Positions 6,485 to 13,717 of a stretch of 21,539 bases of DNA are shown here, piece after piece (the stretch's first letter is position 1; each line of letters opens with the position of its first letter). Below the pieces are notes generated by a model. It saw only the letters and a list, made by a program, of their open reading frames with translations, made no database searches and was not told the origin of the DNA. Origin of the DNA: Actinomycetota bacterium (GTDB lineage Bacteria; Actinomycetota; Actinomycetes; Nanopelagicales; Nanopelagicaceae); assembly GCA_009704445.1 (NCBI GenBank), contig WLED01000005.1, forward strand, positions 1 to 21,539, written 5' to 3'. The translations under genes and the position numbers were made by a program.

Positions 6485-6956
6485 TGGTCCTGCAGGTTCA
6501 GGTAAAACTACGCTGGCCACTAGGCTTGAGGCTGATTATAAGTTAACGGCAACTGTTCAAGTCGTTCATATGGATGATCTGTACAACGGTTGGGAACAAG
6601 CACTGTCTCAAGATCTGACCGCAAAGCTATCCGACATAGTGCATGCACATAAGTCAGGAAAAGATTTTTACCTAGCAAAATTTAACTGGGCCACTATGGA
6701 ATTTGGTGAAGAACAGCTTGTTCCTGCAAGTGAAATTTTAATCCTCGAAGGAGTAGGCGCTGCACAAAAGATTGTCAGAGATGCCGGCGCAAAGACTTAT
6801 TGGATTGAAACATCTGAAGAAATAGGACTTGAACGAGTTCTAGATCGTGATGGACACCACCTGCGAGATTTAATGCTCAAATGGCAGAGTTATCAAGATG
6901 CGTACTTCAAGATGGATAAAACAGCCGAAAACTGTGATGTAAAACTGACTTCATAG
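6468..6956 (+). CDS. Small P-loop kinase, uridine kinase-like; candidate thiamine kinase
   Basis: A 162-residue protein beginning almost directly at its nucleotide-binding site: VAIDGPAGSGKTT (Walker A, residues 7-14), HMDDLYNGW (34-42) as in uridine-kinase-like proteins, and a Walker B-like ILILEGVGA (90-98). I chose GTG 6468, 17 bases inside pnuT; an in-frame ATG at 6420 would add an unlikely hydrophobic stretch encoded within pnuT. Homologues in Actinobacteria are usually labelled uridine kinase or ATP-binding protein without proof. Here the overlap with a TPP-riboswitch-led transporter suggests that the substrate is thiamine (or a precursor), phosphorylated after entry. That function is inference; the kinase fold is clear. 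No match to the ThiK (APH-like) or ThiN folds is visible. Confidence 0.8.
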   Translation: MLVAIDGPAGSGKTTLATRLEADYKLTATVQVVHMDDLYNGWEQALSQDLTAKLSDIVHAHKSGKDFYLAKFNWATMEFGEEQLVPASEILILEGVGAAQKIVRDAGAKTYWIETSEEIGLERVLDRDGHHLRDLMLKWQSYQDAYFKMDKTAENCDVKLTS

Positions 6957-6999
6957 TCTCTTTGGGCGCGCCAGATGAGGCCCTCCCACGTTGGTTCCA

Positions 7000-7005
7000 T
7001 AAAAT
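7000..7005 (+). promoter_or_regulatory. -10 element of the PASTA kinase gene
   Basis: TAAAAT, then CGCCAC, then ATG 7012; no Shine-Dalgarno. It lies in the 55-base gap after the kinase gene that ends at 6956, marking a new transcription unit with a leaderless start. No good -35 box. Confidence 0.6.
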
Positions 7006-7011
7006 CGCCAC

Positions 7012-8946
7012 ATGTCAGATCTGACGGGTGAACTCATTGATGGTCGCTATCAATTATTGCGACAAGTAGCCAATGGCGGAATGGCAGCTATTTATGAGGC
7101 AATTGACACGAGGTTAGATCGCAAAGTTGCAGTAAAAATCATGCACTCACATCTTGCCCAAGATGATGCCTACGTGTCGCGGTTTATTCGCGAAGCTAAA
7201 GCTGCAGCGGCACTTTCCCATCCCAATATTGTTGCAGTACAGGATCAAGGGTGGAACCAAAATGGTGTGCCTGCAGTCTTTTTGGTAATGGAACTTATTG
7301 AAGGCCATTCATTGCGTGAATATTTAAATGAGCGCGGAAGATTTGAAATCAAAGATGCAATCAATTATTTAACTCCAATTTTAAGTGCATTATCTGCCGC
7401 ACACACATTAGGAATTGTTCATCGGGATATAAAGCCTGAAAACATCATGATTTCGAATGAAGGCAGAGTAAAAGTTGCAGATTTTGGATTAGCCAGAGGC
7501 GAACTAATTGGTTCAACCATGACGGCCGAGTCAAGTGTGATCTTAGGAAGTGTCTCTTATCTCTCCCCTGAACAGGTTCAACGCGGAATCGCCGATTCTC
7601 GCAGTGATGTCTACGCAGCAGGAATTCTTGCCTACGAAATGTTAATTGGCGATAAACCTTTTTCTGCCGACTCCCCCATTCAGATCGCTTACATGCACGT
7701 CAATGAAGAGGTTCCGCGGCTTCGCAGTAAACGCAGAGAAATTCCGCAAGCACTAGATGACTTAATCGCCCGAGCTACGGCAAAAAACCCGGACGATCGT
7801 CCTCGAACTGCAATTGAGTTTTTAGATGAACTTGCACAAATTCAAGTGGATCTAGACCCGAAGAAGAATCAAATGTCATTAGGTTTAGATTTGCCTGTTG
7901 AGCCTATTCGCGAAAAATCGCGCACAAAAAATAGACTTAATTCAGAAGTTATTGCCGTAAAGGAATTTGAAGAAAAAGTTCAAGACGAAGTTAAAGAGAA
8001 AAAAACAGAAACTACTCGCCAACTAAAGAGAAAAGAAGAAAAGAAGAGGCGTGCAAGCAAGCGAGTGCGTCGAAACCGCAAAGTTGCTTTAGTTCTTGCA
8101 ATCGCCCTTGGTGTTGGAGGCTGGTGGGGTTTAGTTGGTCCAGGTTCCCAAGTTGTTGTGCCATCAACAGTTGGTGCCACATATGATGAGGCCGTTTCTG
8201 TTTTACAGCCTCTTGGTCTAACAGCTGCGGTAGTTGAAAGTCGATTTGATGAAGAGATCGCCAAAGGCAATGTTATCGAATCAATTCCTGCTGGAGGTGG
8301 AAAAGTTCAAGCCAATGGCAGAGTTGATTTCATACTTTCAAAAGGACCAGAGCGATACACAATTCCAAAAACAGCAGGATTAACTGTTTCAGCAGCTCAA
8401 AATGTGTTATCAAAATTTCCTCTAGAAATTCTTGCAGTTAATGAAACCTTTAACGATGAAATTCCCAAGGGTTTTGTTATTCAAACGCGTCCAGAGGCAG
8501 GAACATCTGTAAGACGAGATGCGCAAGTTGAGATAACTGTCTCCAAAGGAATTGAGCAAATTGCGTTAGCTTCATACCTCGGAAAGAGCGGCGAACAAGC
8601 ACTCAATGAGTTAACGGAGGCTGGTTTTGATGTTCAACCCACATATGCATACAGTGAGAACGTTCTAGAGCTTGCGGTAATTTCACAGAACCCTGCCGGC
8701 GGGATCGCCTTGAATAAGGGAGCGAAGGTTTCCATAGTCATTTCAAAAGGTCCTCGCTATACATTCATACCAAGTAATTTAAAGGGAATGACAACCGATG
8801 ATGCTAAAAAACTATTGAGATCACTCGGTCTAGAGCCAAAAGTTATTCCAACTGGAAAGAATAAGATCAAAAAGGTGACCTCAGTCTCTCCTGTTGAAAA
8901 AACAAAAGTTGAACGTGGCAGCGTTGTAACGATTAAAGTACAGTAG
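7012..8946 (+). CDS. PASTA-domain Ser/Thr protein kinase, PknL-like by context
   Basis: Membrane-anchored eukaryotic-type kinase of 644 residues. The kinase domain (about 13-273) has the glycine loop VANGGMAAIY, K42 in VAVK, E61 in the C-helix, the catalytic loop HRDIKPEN (137-144) and DFG (157-159); T169 and T171 in the activation loop are likely autophosphorylation sites. A charged, Lys/Arg/Glu-rich juxtamembrane stretch (about 300-356) leads to one transmembrane helix (358-372). Four extracellular PASTA repeats follow (about 381-446, 447-514, 515-580, 584-644), which in relatives bind peptidoglycan or lipid II fragments. It is not beside pknA/pbpA/rodA, as PknB would be, but near metF, crtE/idsA and aroG, the setting of mycobacterial pknL. 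That assignment rests on recalled synteny; from memory M. tuberculosis PknL lacks the PASTA repeats. Confidence 0.95.
   Translation: MSDLTGELIDGRYQLLRQVANGGMAAIYEAIDTRLDRKVAVKIMHSHLAQDDAYVSRFIREAKAAAALSHPNIVAVQDQGWNQNGVPAVFLVMELIEGHSLREYLNERGRFEIKDAINYLTPILSALSAAHTLGIVHRDIKPENIMISNEGRVKVADFGLARGELIGSTMTAESSVILGSVSYLSPEQVQRGIADSRSDVYAAGILAYEMLIGDKPFSADSPIQIAYMHVNEEVPRLRSKRREIPQALDDLIARATAKNPDDRPRTAIEFLDELAQIQVDLDPKKNQMSLGLDLPVEPIREKSRTKNRLNSEVIAVKEFEEKVQDEVKEKKTETTRQLKRKEEKKRRASKRVRRNRKVALVLAIALGVGGWWGLVGPGSQVVVPSTVGATYDEAVSVLQPLGLTAAVVESRFDEEIAKGNVIESIPAGGGKVQANGRVDFILSKGPERYTIPKTAGLTVSAAQNVLSKFPLEILAVNETFNDEIPKGFVIQTRPEAGTSVRRDAQVEITVSKGIEQIALASYLGKSGEQALNELTEAGFDVQPTYAYSENVLELAVISQNPAGGIALNKGAKVSIVISKGPRYTFIPSNLKGMTTDDAKKLLRSLGLEPKVIPTGKNKIKKVTSVSPVEKTKVERGSVVTIKVQ
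8939..8944 (+). promoter_or_regulatory. nfo -10 element (leaderless)
   Basis: TACAGT overlaps the last codons of the kinase gene, then AGCCGA and ATG 8951. GTGGCA (8915-8920), 18 bases upstream, matches four of six -35 consensus bases. It allows nfo to be expressed independently of the kinase. Confidence 0.5.
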
Positions 8947-8950
8947 CCGA

Positions 8951-9814
8951 ATGCCTAAGCTAGGGAAAAAGCCACGAATTGGTGCGCACACTCCCACAAC
9001 CGGTGGAATGGCTAAACGATCTATTGATTATGCCCAAGAAATAGGGGCTGAAGCGATTCAAGTTTTTGCATCAAGTCCTCGCATGTGGGCAATGCCTGCC
9101 GCAAAACCAGAACTAGATGAAGCATTTAAAATCAAAGCATCAGAAATGGATCTTGAAACCTACGTCCACGCTCCTTTTCTAATCAACTTAGGTTCTCCAA
9201 CTGTTACAACATATGAAAACTCTTTAGCCTCAACGGCCTACTCTCTAAAAAGAGCCGAACAGATTGGCGCACTTGGAGTCGTGATTCATACCGGTTCTGC
9301 AGTTGATGTTTCTCACGTTGATCAAGCATGGAAGCAGATTCACGAAGGCATGATGCCAATCCTTAATGCGTTGGATGATTCATCGCCATTTTTGTTACTT
9401 GAACCAACGGCTGGACAAGGTCAGTCATTAGTCAAAAAATTAGATGATTTGGAGATGTACCTAAAGGCACTTGATTATCACCCAAAGGTTGGAATCTGCC
9501 TAGATACGTGCCATGTATTTGCAGCGGGTCACGATATTGCTACCAAAGGTGGAATGACGGAAACCATCGATCTATTGGTGGAGATTGCAGGAATCGAACG
9601 ATTTAAACTCGTCCATGCAAATGATTCTATGGATGTATGCGGAGCTCTCAAGGATCGCCATCAAAACATTGGTGATGGGCATATCGGTATAGATCCTTTC
9701 AAGGAACTACTGAAACATCCGGCGGTTGCAAATGCGCCATTAATTTTGGAAACTCCCGGCTTAGAGCCTGCTCATAAAAAGGAAGTCGCACTACTCAAGA
9801 AACTGCGTGGATGA
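8951..9814 (+). CDS. nfo: Endonuclease IV (AP endonuclease)
   Basis: Cleaves DNA 5' to abasic sites in base excision repair. The 287-residue protein retains all nine trinuclear zinc ligands expected from E. coli Nfo: H73 (in VHAPFLINLGSP), H113, E151 (LEPTAGQG), D185 and H188 (LDTCHVFAAGHD), H222 (LVHANDS), D235 and H237 (DRHQNIGDGH) and E267 (ETPGL). The gene begins four bases after the kinase stop and shares its end with the DMT transporter start (ATGA). There is no Shine-Dalgarno; a TANNNT element six bases upstream suggests leaderless expression in addition to read-through from the kinase. Confidence 0.96.
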   Translation: MPKLGKKPRIGAHTPTTGGMAKRSIDYAQEIGAEAIQVFASSPRMWAMPAAKPELDEAFKIKASEMDLETYVHAPFLINLGSPTVTTYENSLASTAYSLKRAEQIGALGVVIHTGSAVDVSHVDQAWKQIHEGMMPILNALDDSSPFLLLEPTAGQGQSLVKKLDDLEMYLKALDYHPKVGICLDTCHVFAAGHDIATKGGMTETIDLLVEIAGIERFKLVHANDSMDVCGALKDRHQNIGDGHIGIDPFKELLKHPAVANAPLILETPGLEPAHKKEVALLKKLRG

Positions 9815-10677
9815 TGTCTGTTCGCCACCAACTTCAATTAAAACTAGCCCCTTGGGCATTACTTGGTGTGGCTGCAGCTTGGGGATTGGCATTTGTGGTC
9901 ATGAAGGATGCAATTGAGCGACAAAGTGTCAACAATTTCCTATTTACTCGATTCTCATTGGCAGTTGTTGTAATGGTTGTGATTAAACCTCAAGTGATTA
10001 AAAAGTTTGATAAAGATTTGCTCTTGCGTGGATCCATGGCCGGTATCTTTTTAGGATTTGGATACATCTTTCAAACTTTAGGTCTTGAACGAACCGGCGC
10101 TGCGATCACTGGTTTTATTACTGGACTCTACGTTGTGCTTACTCCTCTTTTAGCATCATTCATACTCAAGGAGCGAATTAGTAGATTTGTTTGGCTCTGT
10201 ATTTTCATTGCCACGGTTGGTCTTGCTTTGCTTTCGGTACAAGGTTTTTCAGTTGGATTTGGAGAGATGCTTGTACTAATGAGTGCAATTTTCTTTGCAG
10301 CTCATATCATCGCTCTTAGTAAGTGGTCGCCAGGTCGAGATGTCTATGCAATGACTGTGGTTCAGTTATCTATCTGCGCAGTGATGGCTGGTATTGCTTC
10401 AATTCCAGAAGGTTATTCACCACCTCCAGATAGAGGAGTTTGGGCCGTTGTTGTGTTTACTGCAGTATTTGCAACTGCGGTTGCTTTCATTATTCAAACA
10501 TGGTCCCAAGCTCACATTAGCGCGACAAAGGTTGCAGTCATTCTTACAATGGAAGTGGTCTTTGCTGCATTATTTGCAGTCATTTTTGGTGGAGAAGTAC
10601 TAACTCTTCAAGTGCTCCTTGGTGGAACCCTGGTACTTCTTGCCATGTACTTAATTGTTCTTAAAGAAAACAACTAA
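9811..10677 (+). CDS. DMT-superfamily (EamA) transporter
   Basis: Ten-helix drug/metabolite-type permease of 288 residues built from two EamA repeats. The first repeat begins with PWALLGVAAAWGLAFVVMKD and ends around the LGLERTGAAITGFITGLYVVLTPL segment, which is diagnostic of the family; the second ends with EVVFAALFAVIFGGE near 250-264. The start ATG 9811 overlaps the nfo stop as ATGA; an alternative ATG at 9814 removes one residue. Substrates in this family range from amino acids to purines, and nothing in the neighbourhood fixes one. It is only distantly similar to the second EamA protein at 15156-16034. Confidence 0.88.
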   Translation: MMSVRHQLQLKLAPWALLGVAAAWGLAFVVMKDAIERQSVNNFLFTRFSLAVVVMVVIKPQVIKKFDKDLLLRGSMAGIFLGFGYIFQTLGLERTGAAITGFITGLYVVLTPLLASFILKERISRFVWLCIFIATVGLALLSVQGFSVGFGEMLVLMSAIFFAAHIIALSKWSPGRDVYAMTVVQLSICAVMAGIASIPEGYSPPPDRGVWAVVVFTAVFATAVAFIIQTWSQAHISATKVAVILTMEVVFAALFAVIFGGEVLTLQVLLGGTLVLLAMYLIVLKENN

Positions 10678-10732
10678 CTCGATTCATTTCTGCACGTTTA
10701 TCAAAACCTTGAGCTTTGCGTGCTATCTATTG

Positions 10733-11206
10733 TTACAAATAACCCTCGTGGCTTAATAGCCATCTCTTCTTTTCAACACCATATGCGTAGTTGCCTAATG
10801 CCCCACCGGTTTTTACAATTCGATGACACGGCACTACCAACATAATTGAATTATTCGCACATGCGCTTCCAGCTGCTCTTACCGCTGCAGCAGATCCTGC
10901 GCGCGATGCTAGATCTGAGTAGGTCCAGGTTTTACCAGGAGCAATTTTTCGCATTGCCTTCCATGCAGATTGTGAAAATTGTGGTCCCTCTTGTCGCACT
11001 TGAATTCCATTAAGGGCAGTTAAATCACCATCAAAATAATCTTGTATCAGGTCTGAAATAACTGGGATGTGCTTAACATTCTTTGCATCTTTTCCAGGCT
11101 TCAACGCTGACACATTACTAAGGTTGGCCCCAATCAAAATATGATCATCAGCTAAAAGATTAAGTGTCCCGATCGGTGTTTTATAAGAAGTTATAAGCTC
11201 GGGCAC
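10733..11206 (-). CDS. ogt: Methylated-DNA-protein cysteine methyltransferase
   Basis: Suicidal repair protein that moves the methyl group from O6-methylguanine to its own cysteine. The 157 residues end with the active-site motif VVPCHRIVKTGGALGNYAYG (Cys127 in PCHR). The helix-turn-helix recognition segment WTYSDLASRAGSAAAVRAAG (94-113) contains the expected Tyr and Arg-finger residues. Length and lack of an Ada regulatory domain indicate the Ogt/AGT class. The GTG start at 11206 follows the aroG stop by nine bases. TAACTT (11213-11218), including the aroG TAA, lies six bases upstream, so it may have its own leaderless promoter. Confidence 0.94.
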   Translation of the reverse strand: MPELITSYKTPIGTLNLLADDHILIGANLSNVSALKPGKDAKNVKHIPVISDLIQDYFDGDLTALNGIQVRQEGPQFSQSAWKAMRKIAPGKTWTYSDLASRAGSAAAVRAAGSACANNSIMLVVPCHRIVKTGGALGNYAYGVEKKRWLLSHEGYL

Positions 11207-11212
11207 AGACCA

Positions 11213-11218
11213 AAGTTA
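11213..11218 (-). promoter_or_regulatory. ogt -10 element (leaderless)
   Basis: TAACTT on the minus strand, then TGGTCT, then GTG 11206. TTGCCG (11236-11241) is 17 bases upstream and matches four of six -35 bases. The element includes the aroG stop codon. Confidence 0.45.
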
Positions 11219-12562
11219 GCGATCACGCAACATTTCGGCAACTAAAAATGCAAGCTCGAGTGATTGAGAATGGTTCAGCCGTGGATCACAGGCAGTTTCA
11301 TAGCGTGAGGCTAAATCCTCATGCGAAATCTCTTCTCCACCGCCTACGCACTCAGTTACATCATCTCCAGTAAGTTCAATATGAACTCCACCTGGATGAG
11401 TACCGAGAGATTTGTGCACTTCGAAAAATCCTTTTACTTCATCCATAACATCATCAAAACTACGTGTCTTATATCCAGTTGGTGCTTCATAGGTATTGCC
11501 GTGCATTGGATCACAGACCCATAAAACTTTTGCCCCAGATTTTGTTACTCCGTCTACGAGAGGAGGAAGTAATTCGCGAATCTTGCCTGCGCCCATCCGA
11601 GTAATAAATGTAATGCGACCTGGCTCGCGATTGGGATCTAACTTATCGATAAGTGCTAAGGCATCTTCGACAGTTGATTTTGGACCTAACTTAACTCCAA
11701 TTGGATTACGAACCTTTGACGCAAAATCAACGTGGGCGCCATCTAACTGTCGAGTGCGCTCTCCGATCCAAATGAAATGCCCTGAAACATCGTAGGCATC
11801 ACCGGTCCGAGAATCTATGCGGGTTAAAGCCTTTTCATATTCCATGATCAATGCTTCGTGACTTGAGAAGAAATCAACAGACTTGAAACTTTCTGGATCT
11901 ACTCCTGCAGACTTCATGAAGGAAAGCGCGCGACCAATTTCATTTGCCATCTGTTCATAGCGATCTCCAACTTTGGAGTCACGGATAAATCCCTTGTTCC
12001 ATTCATGAACTTGGCGAAGATCTGCATACCCGCCTTGAGTAAAGGCGCGCACCAAGTTAAGAGTTGCAGCAGAGGTGTTGTAAACACGTACTAAACGTTG
12101 TGGATCTGGCGTGCGTGATTCTTCTGTAAATTCGATGTCATTTACTGCATCTCCGCGATAGGCAGGGAGTTTAACCTCGCCTCTAGTTTCAAAATCACTT
12201 GAGCGAGGCTTTGCAAACTGGCCTGCCATACGACCTACTTTTATAACAGGAAGACTGGAGTAATACTGCAATACTGCAGCCATTTGCAGAATTGTCTTAA
12301 TACGATTTCTAATTGAATCTGCAGTTGCTGATACAAAAGTTTCTGCGCAGTCTCCACCTTGTAACCAAAATCCTTTACCTTCTGCAGCCAATGCAATTCG
12401 AGCTTTTAGGTCATCACATTCACCTGCAAAAACTAATGGTGGGAGCGCTTGAAGTTGGGCCACAGCGGATTTGATCGCCGGACCATCTGGTCCTCCTGGC
12501 CATTGTGGTTGTTGCGCCGCAACGAGGCCAGTTGTAAAGAGATTGTCTAAGTTTGCGCTCAT
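11216..12562 (-). CDS. aroG: 3-deoxy-7-phosphoheptulonate (DAHP) synthase, class II
   Basis: First step of the shikimate pathway: phosphoenolpyruvate plus erythrose 4-phosphate to DAHP. The 448 residues are of the plant/actinobacterial class II type, with GFWLQGGDCAETF (C72 as the metal-ligand cysteine), KVGRMAGQFAKPRSSDFE for phosphate and substrate binding, and WVCDPMHGNT for the metal site near the C-terminal third. It starts at ATG 12562 with TACACT six bases before the TTCCCA-ATG junction, no Shine-Dalgarno, and 41 bases downstream of the pfkA stop. In mycobacteria the class II enzyme is regulated by aromatic amino acids and chorismate mutase; whether that holds here cannot be seen. Confidence 0.96.
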   Translation of the reverse strand: MSANLDNLFTTGLVAAQQPQWPGGPDGPAIKSAVAQLQALPPLVFAGECDDLKARIALAAEGKGFWLQGGDCAETFVSATADSIRNRIKTILQMAAVLQYYSSLPVIKVGRMAGQFAKPRSSDFETRGEVKLPAYRGDAVNDIEFTEESRTPDPQRLVRVYNTSAATLNLVRAFTQGGYADLRQVHEWNKGFIRDSKVGDRYEQMANEIGRALSFMKSAGVDPESFKSVDFFSSHEALIMEYEKALTRIDSRTGDAYDVSGHFIWIGERTRQLDGAHVDFASKVRNPIGVKLGPKSTVEDALALIDKLDPNREPGRITFITRMGAGKIRELLPPLVDGVTKSGAKVLWVCDPMHGNTYEAPTGYKTRSFDDVMDEVKGFFEVHKSLGTHPGGVHIELTGDDVTECVGGGEEISHEDLASRYETACDPRLNHSQSLELAFLVAEMLRDR

Positions 12563-12568
12563 TGGGAA

Positions 12569-12574
12569 AGTGTA
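12569..12574 (-). promoter_or_regulatory. aroG -10 element (leaderless)
   Basis: TACACT on the minus strand, then TTCCCA, then ATG 12562, in the 41-base gap after pfkA. No recognisable Shine-Dalgarno or -35 box. Confidence 0.6.
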
Positions 12575-12603
12575 GAGACTAGTTAGTTAACTGCGCAGGG
12601 CAA

Positions 12604-13629
12604 TTAGCCAAAGAAGATCTCTGACTCCTTATAAAACTCTAGTGGGACTAACTTGAGCTTCTCAGTTGCCGAAGCCAGAGGAACGCGCACGATATTCGTG
12701 CCGTGCAATGCCACCATTTTGCCCCAATCGCCCTCATGAGCGGCGGTGATTGCCTGCAATCCAAATCGAGTAGCCAAGACACGGTCGAATGCGCTCGGTG
12801 TTCCACCACGTTGAATATGACCGAGAACTGATGTTCGTGCTTCTTTTCCTGTTCTACTCTCAATTTCTTGAGCTAACCAGTCACCAATTCCAGAGAGTTT
12901 TACATGGCCGAAGGAATCAAGAGTTTGATCTTTTGTAACCATGTCTCCATCTTGTGGAATCGCACCTTCAGCAATAACAATAATCGGTGCATAGTGAGAT
13001 TTAAATCGAGATTCAACCCATTCGCAAACTTTTTCAACAGAAAACTTTTGTTCTGGAATCAAAATACATGATGCCCCTCCCGCAAGACCGGCATGAAGTG
13101 CAATCCATCCTGCATGGCGGCCCATCACTTCCACAATTAATGCTCGGTGATGAGACTCAGCAGTTGTATGCAAGCGATCAATTGCTTCAACTGCGATGTT
13201 TACGGCAGTATCAAAACCAAATGTGTAATCAGTGTTATTGAGATCGTTATCAATTGTCTTTGGAACGCCAATCACCTTGACTCCAAGTGCATGAAGCTTA
13301 GTTGCAACACCTAGAGTGTCTTCTCCGCCAATTGCAATTAACGCATCAATTCCACTTTTTTCGAGATTTTCTTTTATGCGCTCAACACCACCATCAATTT
13401 TAAATGGATTCGTCCGCGAAGAACCAAGAATTGTTCCGCCTCGGGGCAAAATACCTCGAGTTGTCTCAAGGCTTAAGGGCATTGTTAAACCCTCTAAAGG
13501 TCCTTTCCATCCATCACGAAAACCAACAAACTCGTGGCCATACTCTTTAGCACCCTTGCGAACTACTGCACGAATCACAGCATTTAGTCCAGGGCAATCT
13601 CCGCCGCCAGTTAGGACACCAATACGCAT
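12604..13629 (-). CDS. pfkA: 6-phosphofructokinase, probably pyrophosphate-dependent
   Basis: Phosphorylates fructose 6-phosphate in glycolysis. The 341 residues show LTGGGDCPGLNAVIR (6-20), the donor-site motif GGEDT (101-105), the catalytic loop PKTIDNDL (123-130), MGRHAGWIAL and GHIQRGGTPSAFDR. In ATP-using enzymes position 104 is Gly and 124 usually Gly. Here they are Asp104 and Lys124, the residues that mark PPi-dependent enzymes such as the Amycolatopsis methanolica one. This predicts a reversible, ATP-sparing step. ATG 13629 has GGAG five bases upstream, so unlike most gene heads here it appears to have a leader. It is divergent from xylB (88-base gap) and upstream of aroG. Confidence 0.93.
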   Translation of the reverse strand: MRIGVLTGGGDCPGLNAVIRAVVRKGAKEYGHEFVGFRDGWKGPLEGLTMPLSLETTRGILPRGGTILGSSRTNPFKIDGGVERIKENLEKSGIDALIAIGGEDTLGVATKLHALGVKVIGVPKTIDNDLNNTDYTFGFDTAVNIAVEAIDRLHTTAESHHRALIVEVMGRHAGWIALHAGLAGGASCILIPEQKFSVEKVCEWVESRFKSHYAPIIVIAEGAIPQDGDMVTKDQTLDSFGHVKLSGIGDWLAQEIESRTGKEARTSVLGHIQRGGTPSAFDRVLATRFGLQAITAAHEGDWGKMVALHGTNIVRVPLASATEKLKLVPLEFYKESEIFFG

Positions 13630-13705
13630 TTTTACTCCACAAATAATCCTGTTTTTGAAGTAGCTAAATTCCTGCCACTTGTGGTCAACTCTGACTGGGA
13701 CAGTC

Positions 13706-13711
13706 TAGCCT
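13706..13711 (+). promoter_or_regulatory. xylB -10 element (leaderless)
   Basis: TAGCCT, then TTACCC, then ATG 13718. TGGTCA (13682-13687), 18 bases upstream, matches four of six -35 bases. No operator-like inverted repeat was noticed in the 88-base gap shared with pfkA. Confidence 0.55.
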
Positions 13712-13717
13712 TTACCC

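Noticed and set aside
7012..8946. Naming the PASTA kinase pknB.
   Set aside because: The domains would allow it, but the usual pknB partners (pknA, pbpA, rodA, pstP, fha genes) are absent and the context resembles that of pknL.
10692..10723. Possible bidirectional terminator between the first DMT transporter and ogt: GCACG and CAAA could pair with TTTGCGTGC.
   Set aside because: The left arm is interrupted by five bases and neither side ends in a clear T run, so a terminator is not well supported.
13630..13717. Operator or shared-TA promoter between pfkA and xylB, as at the other divergent pairs.
   Set aside because: Only xylB has a TANNNT at the expected distance; the pfkA side shows a Shine-Dalgarno instead, and no inverted repeat was found.
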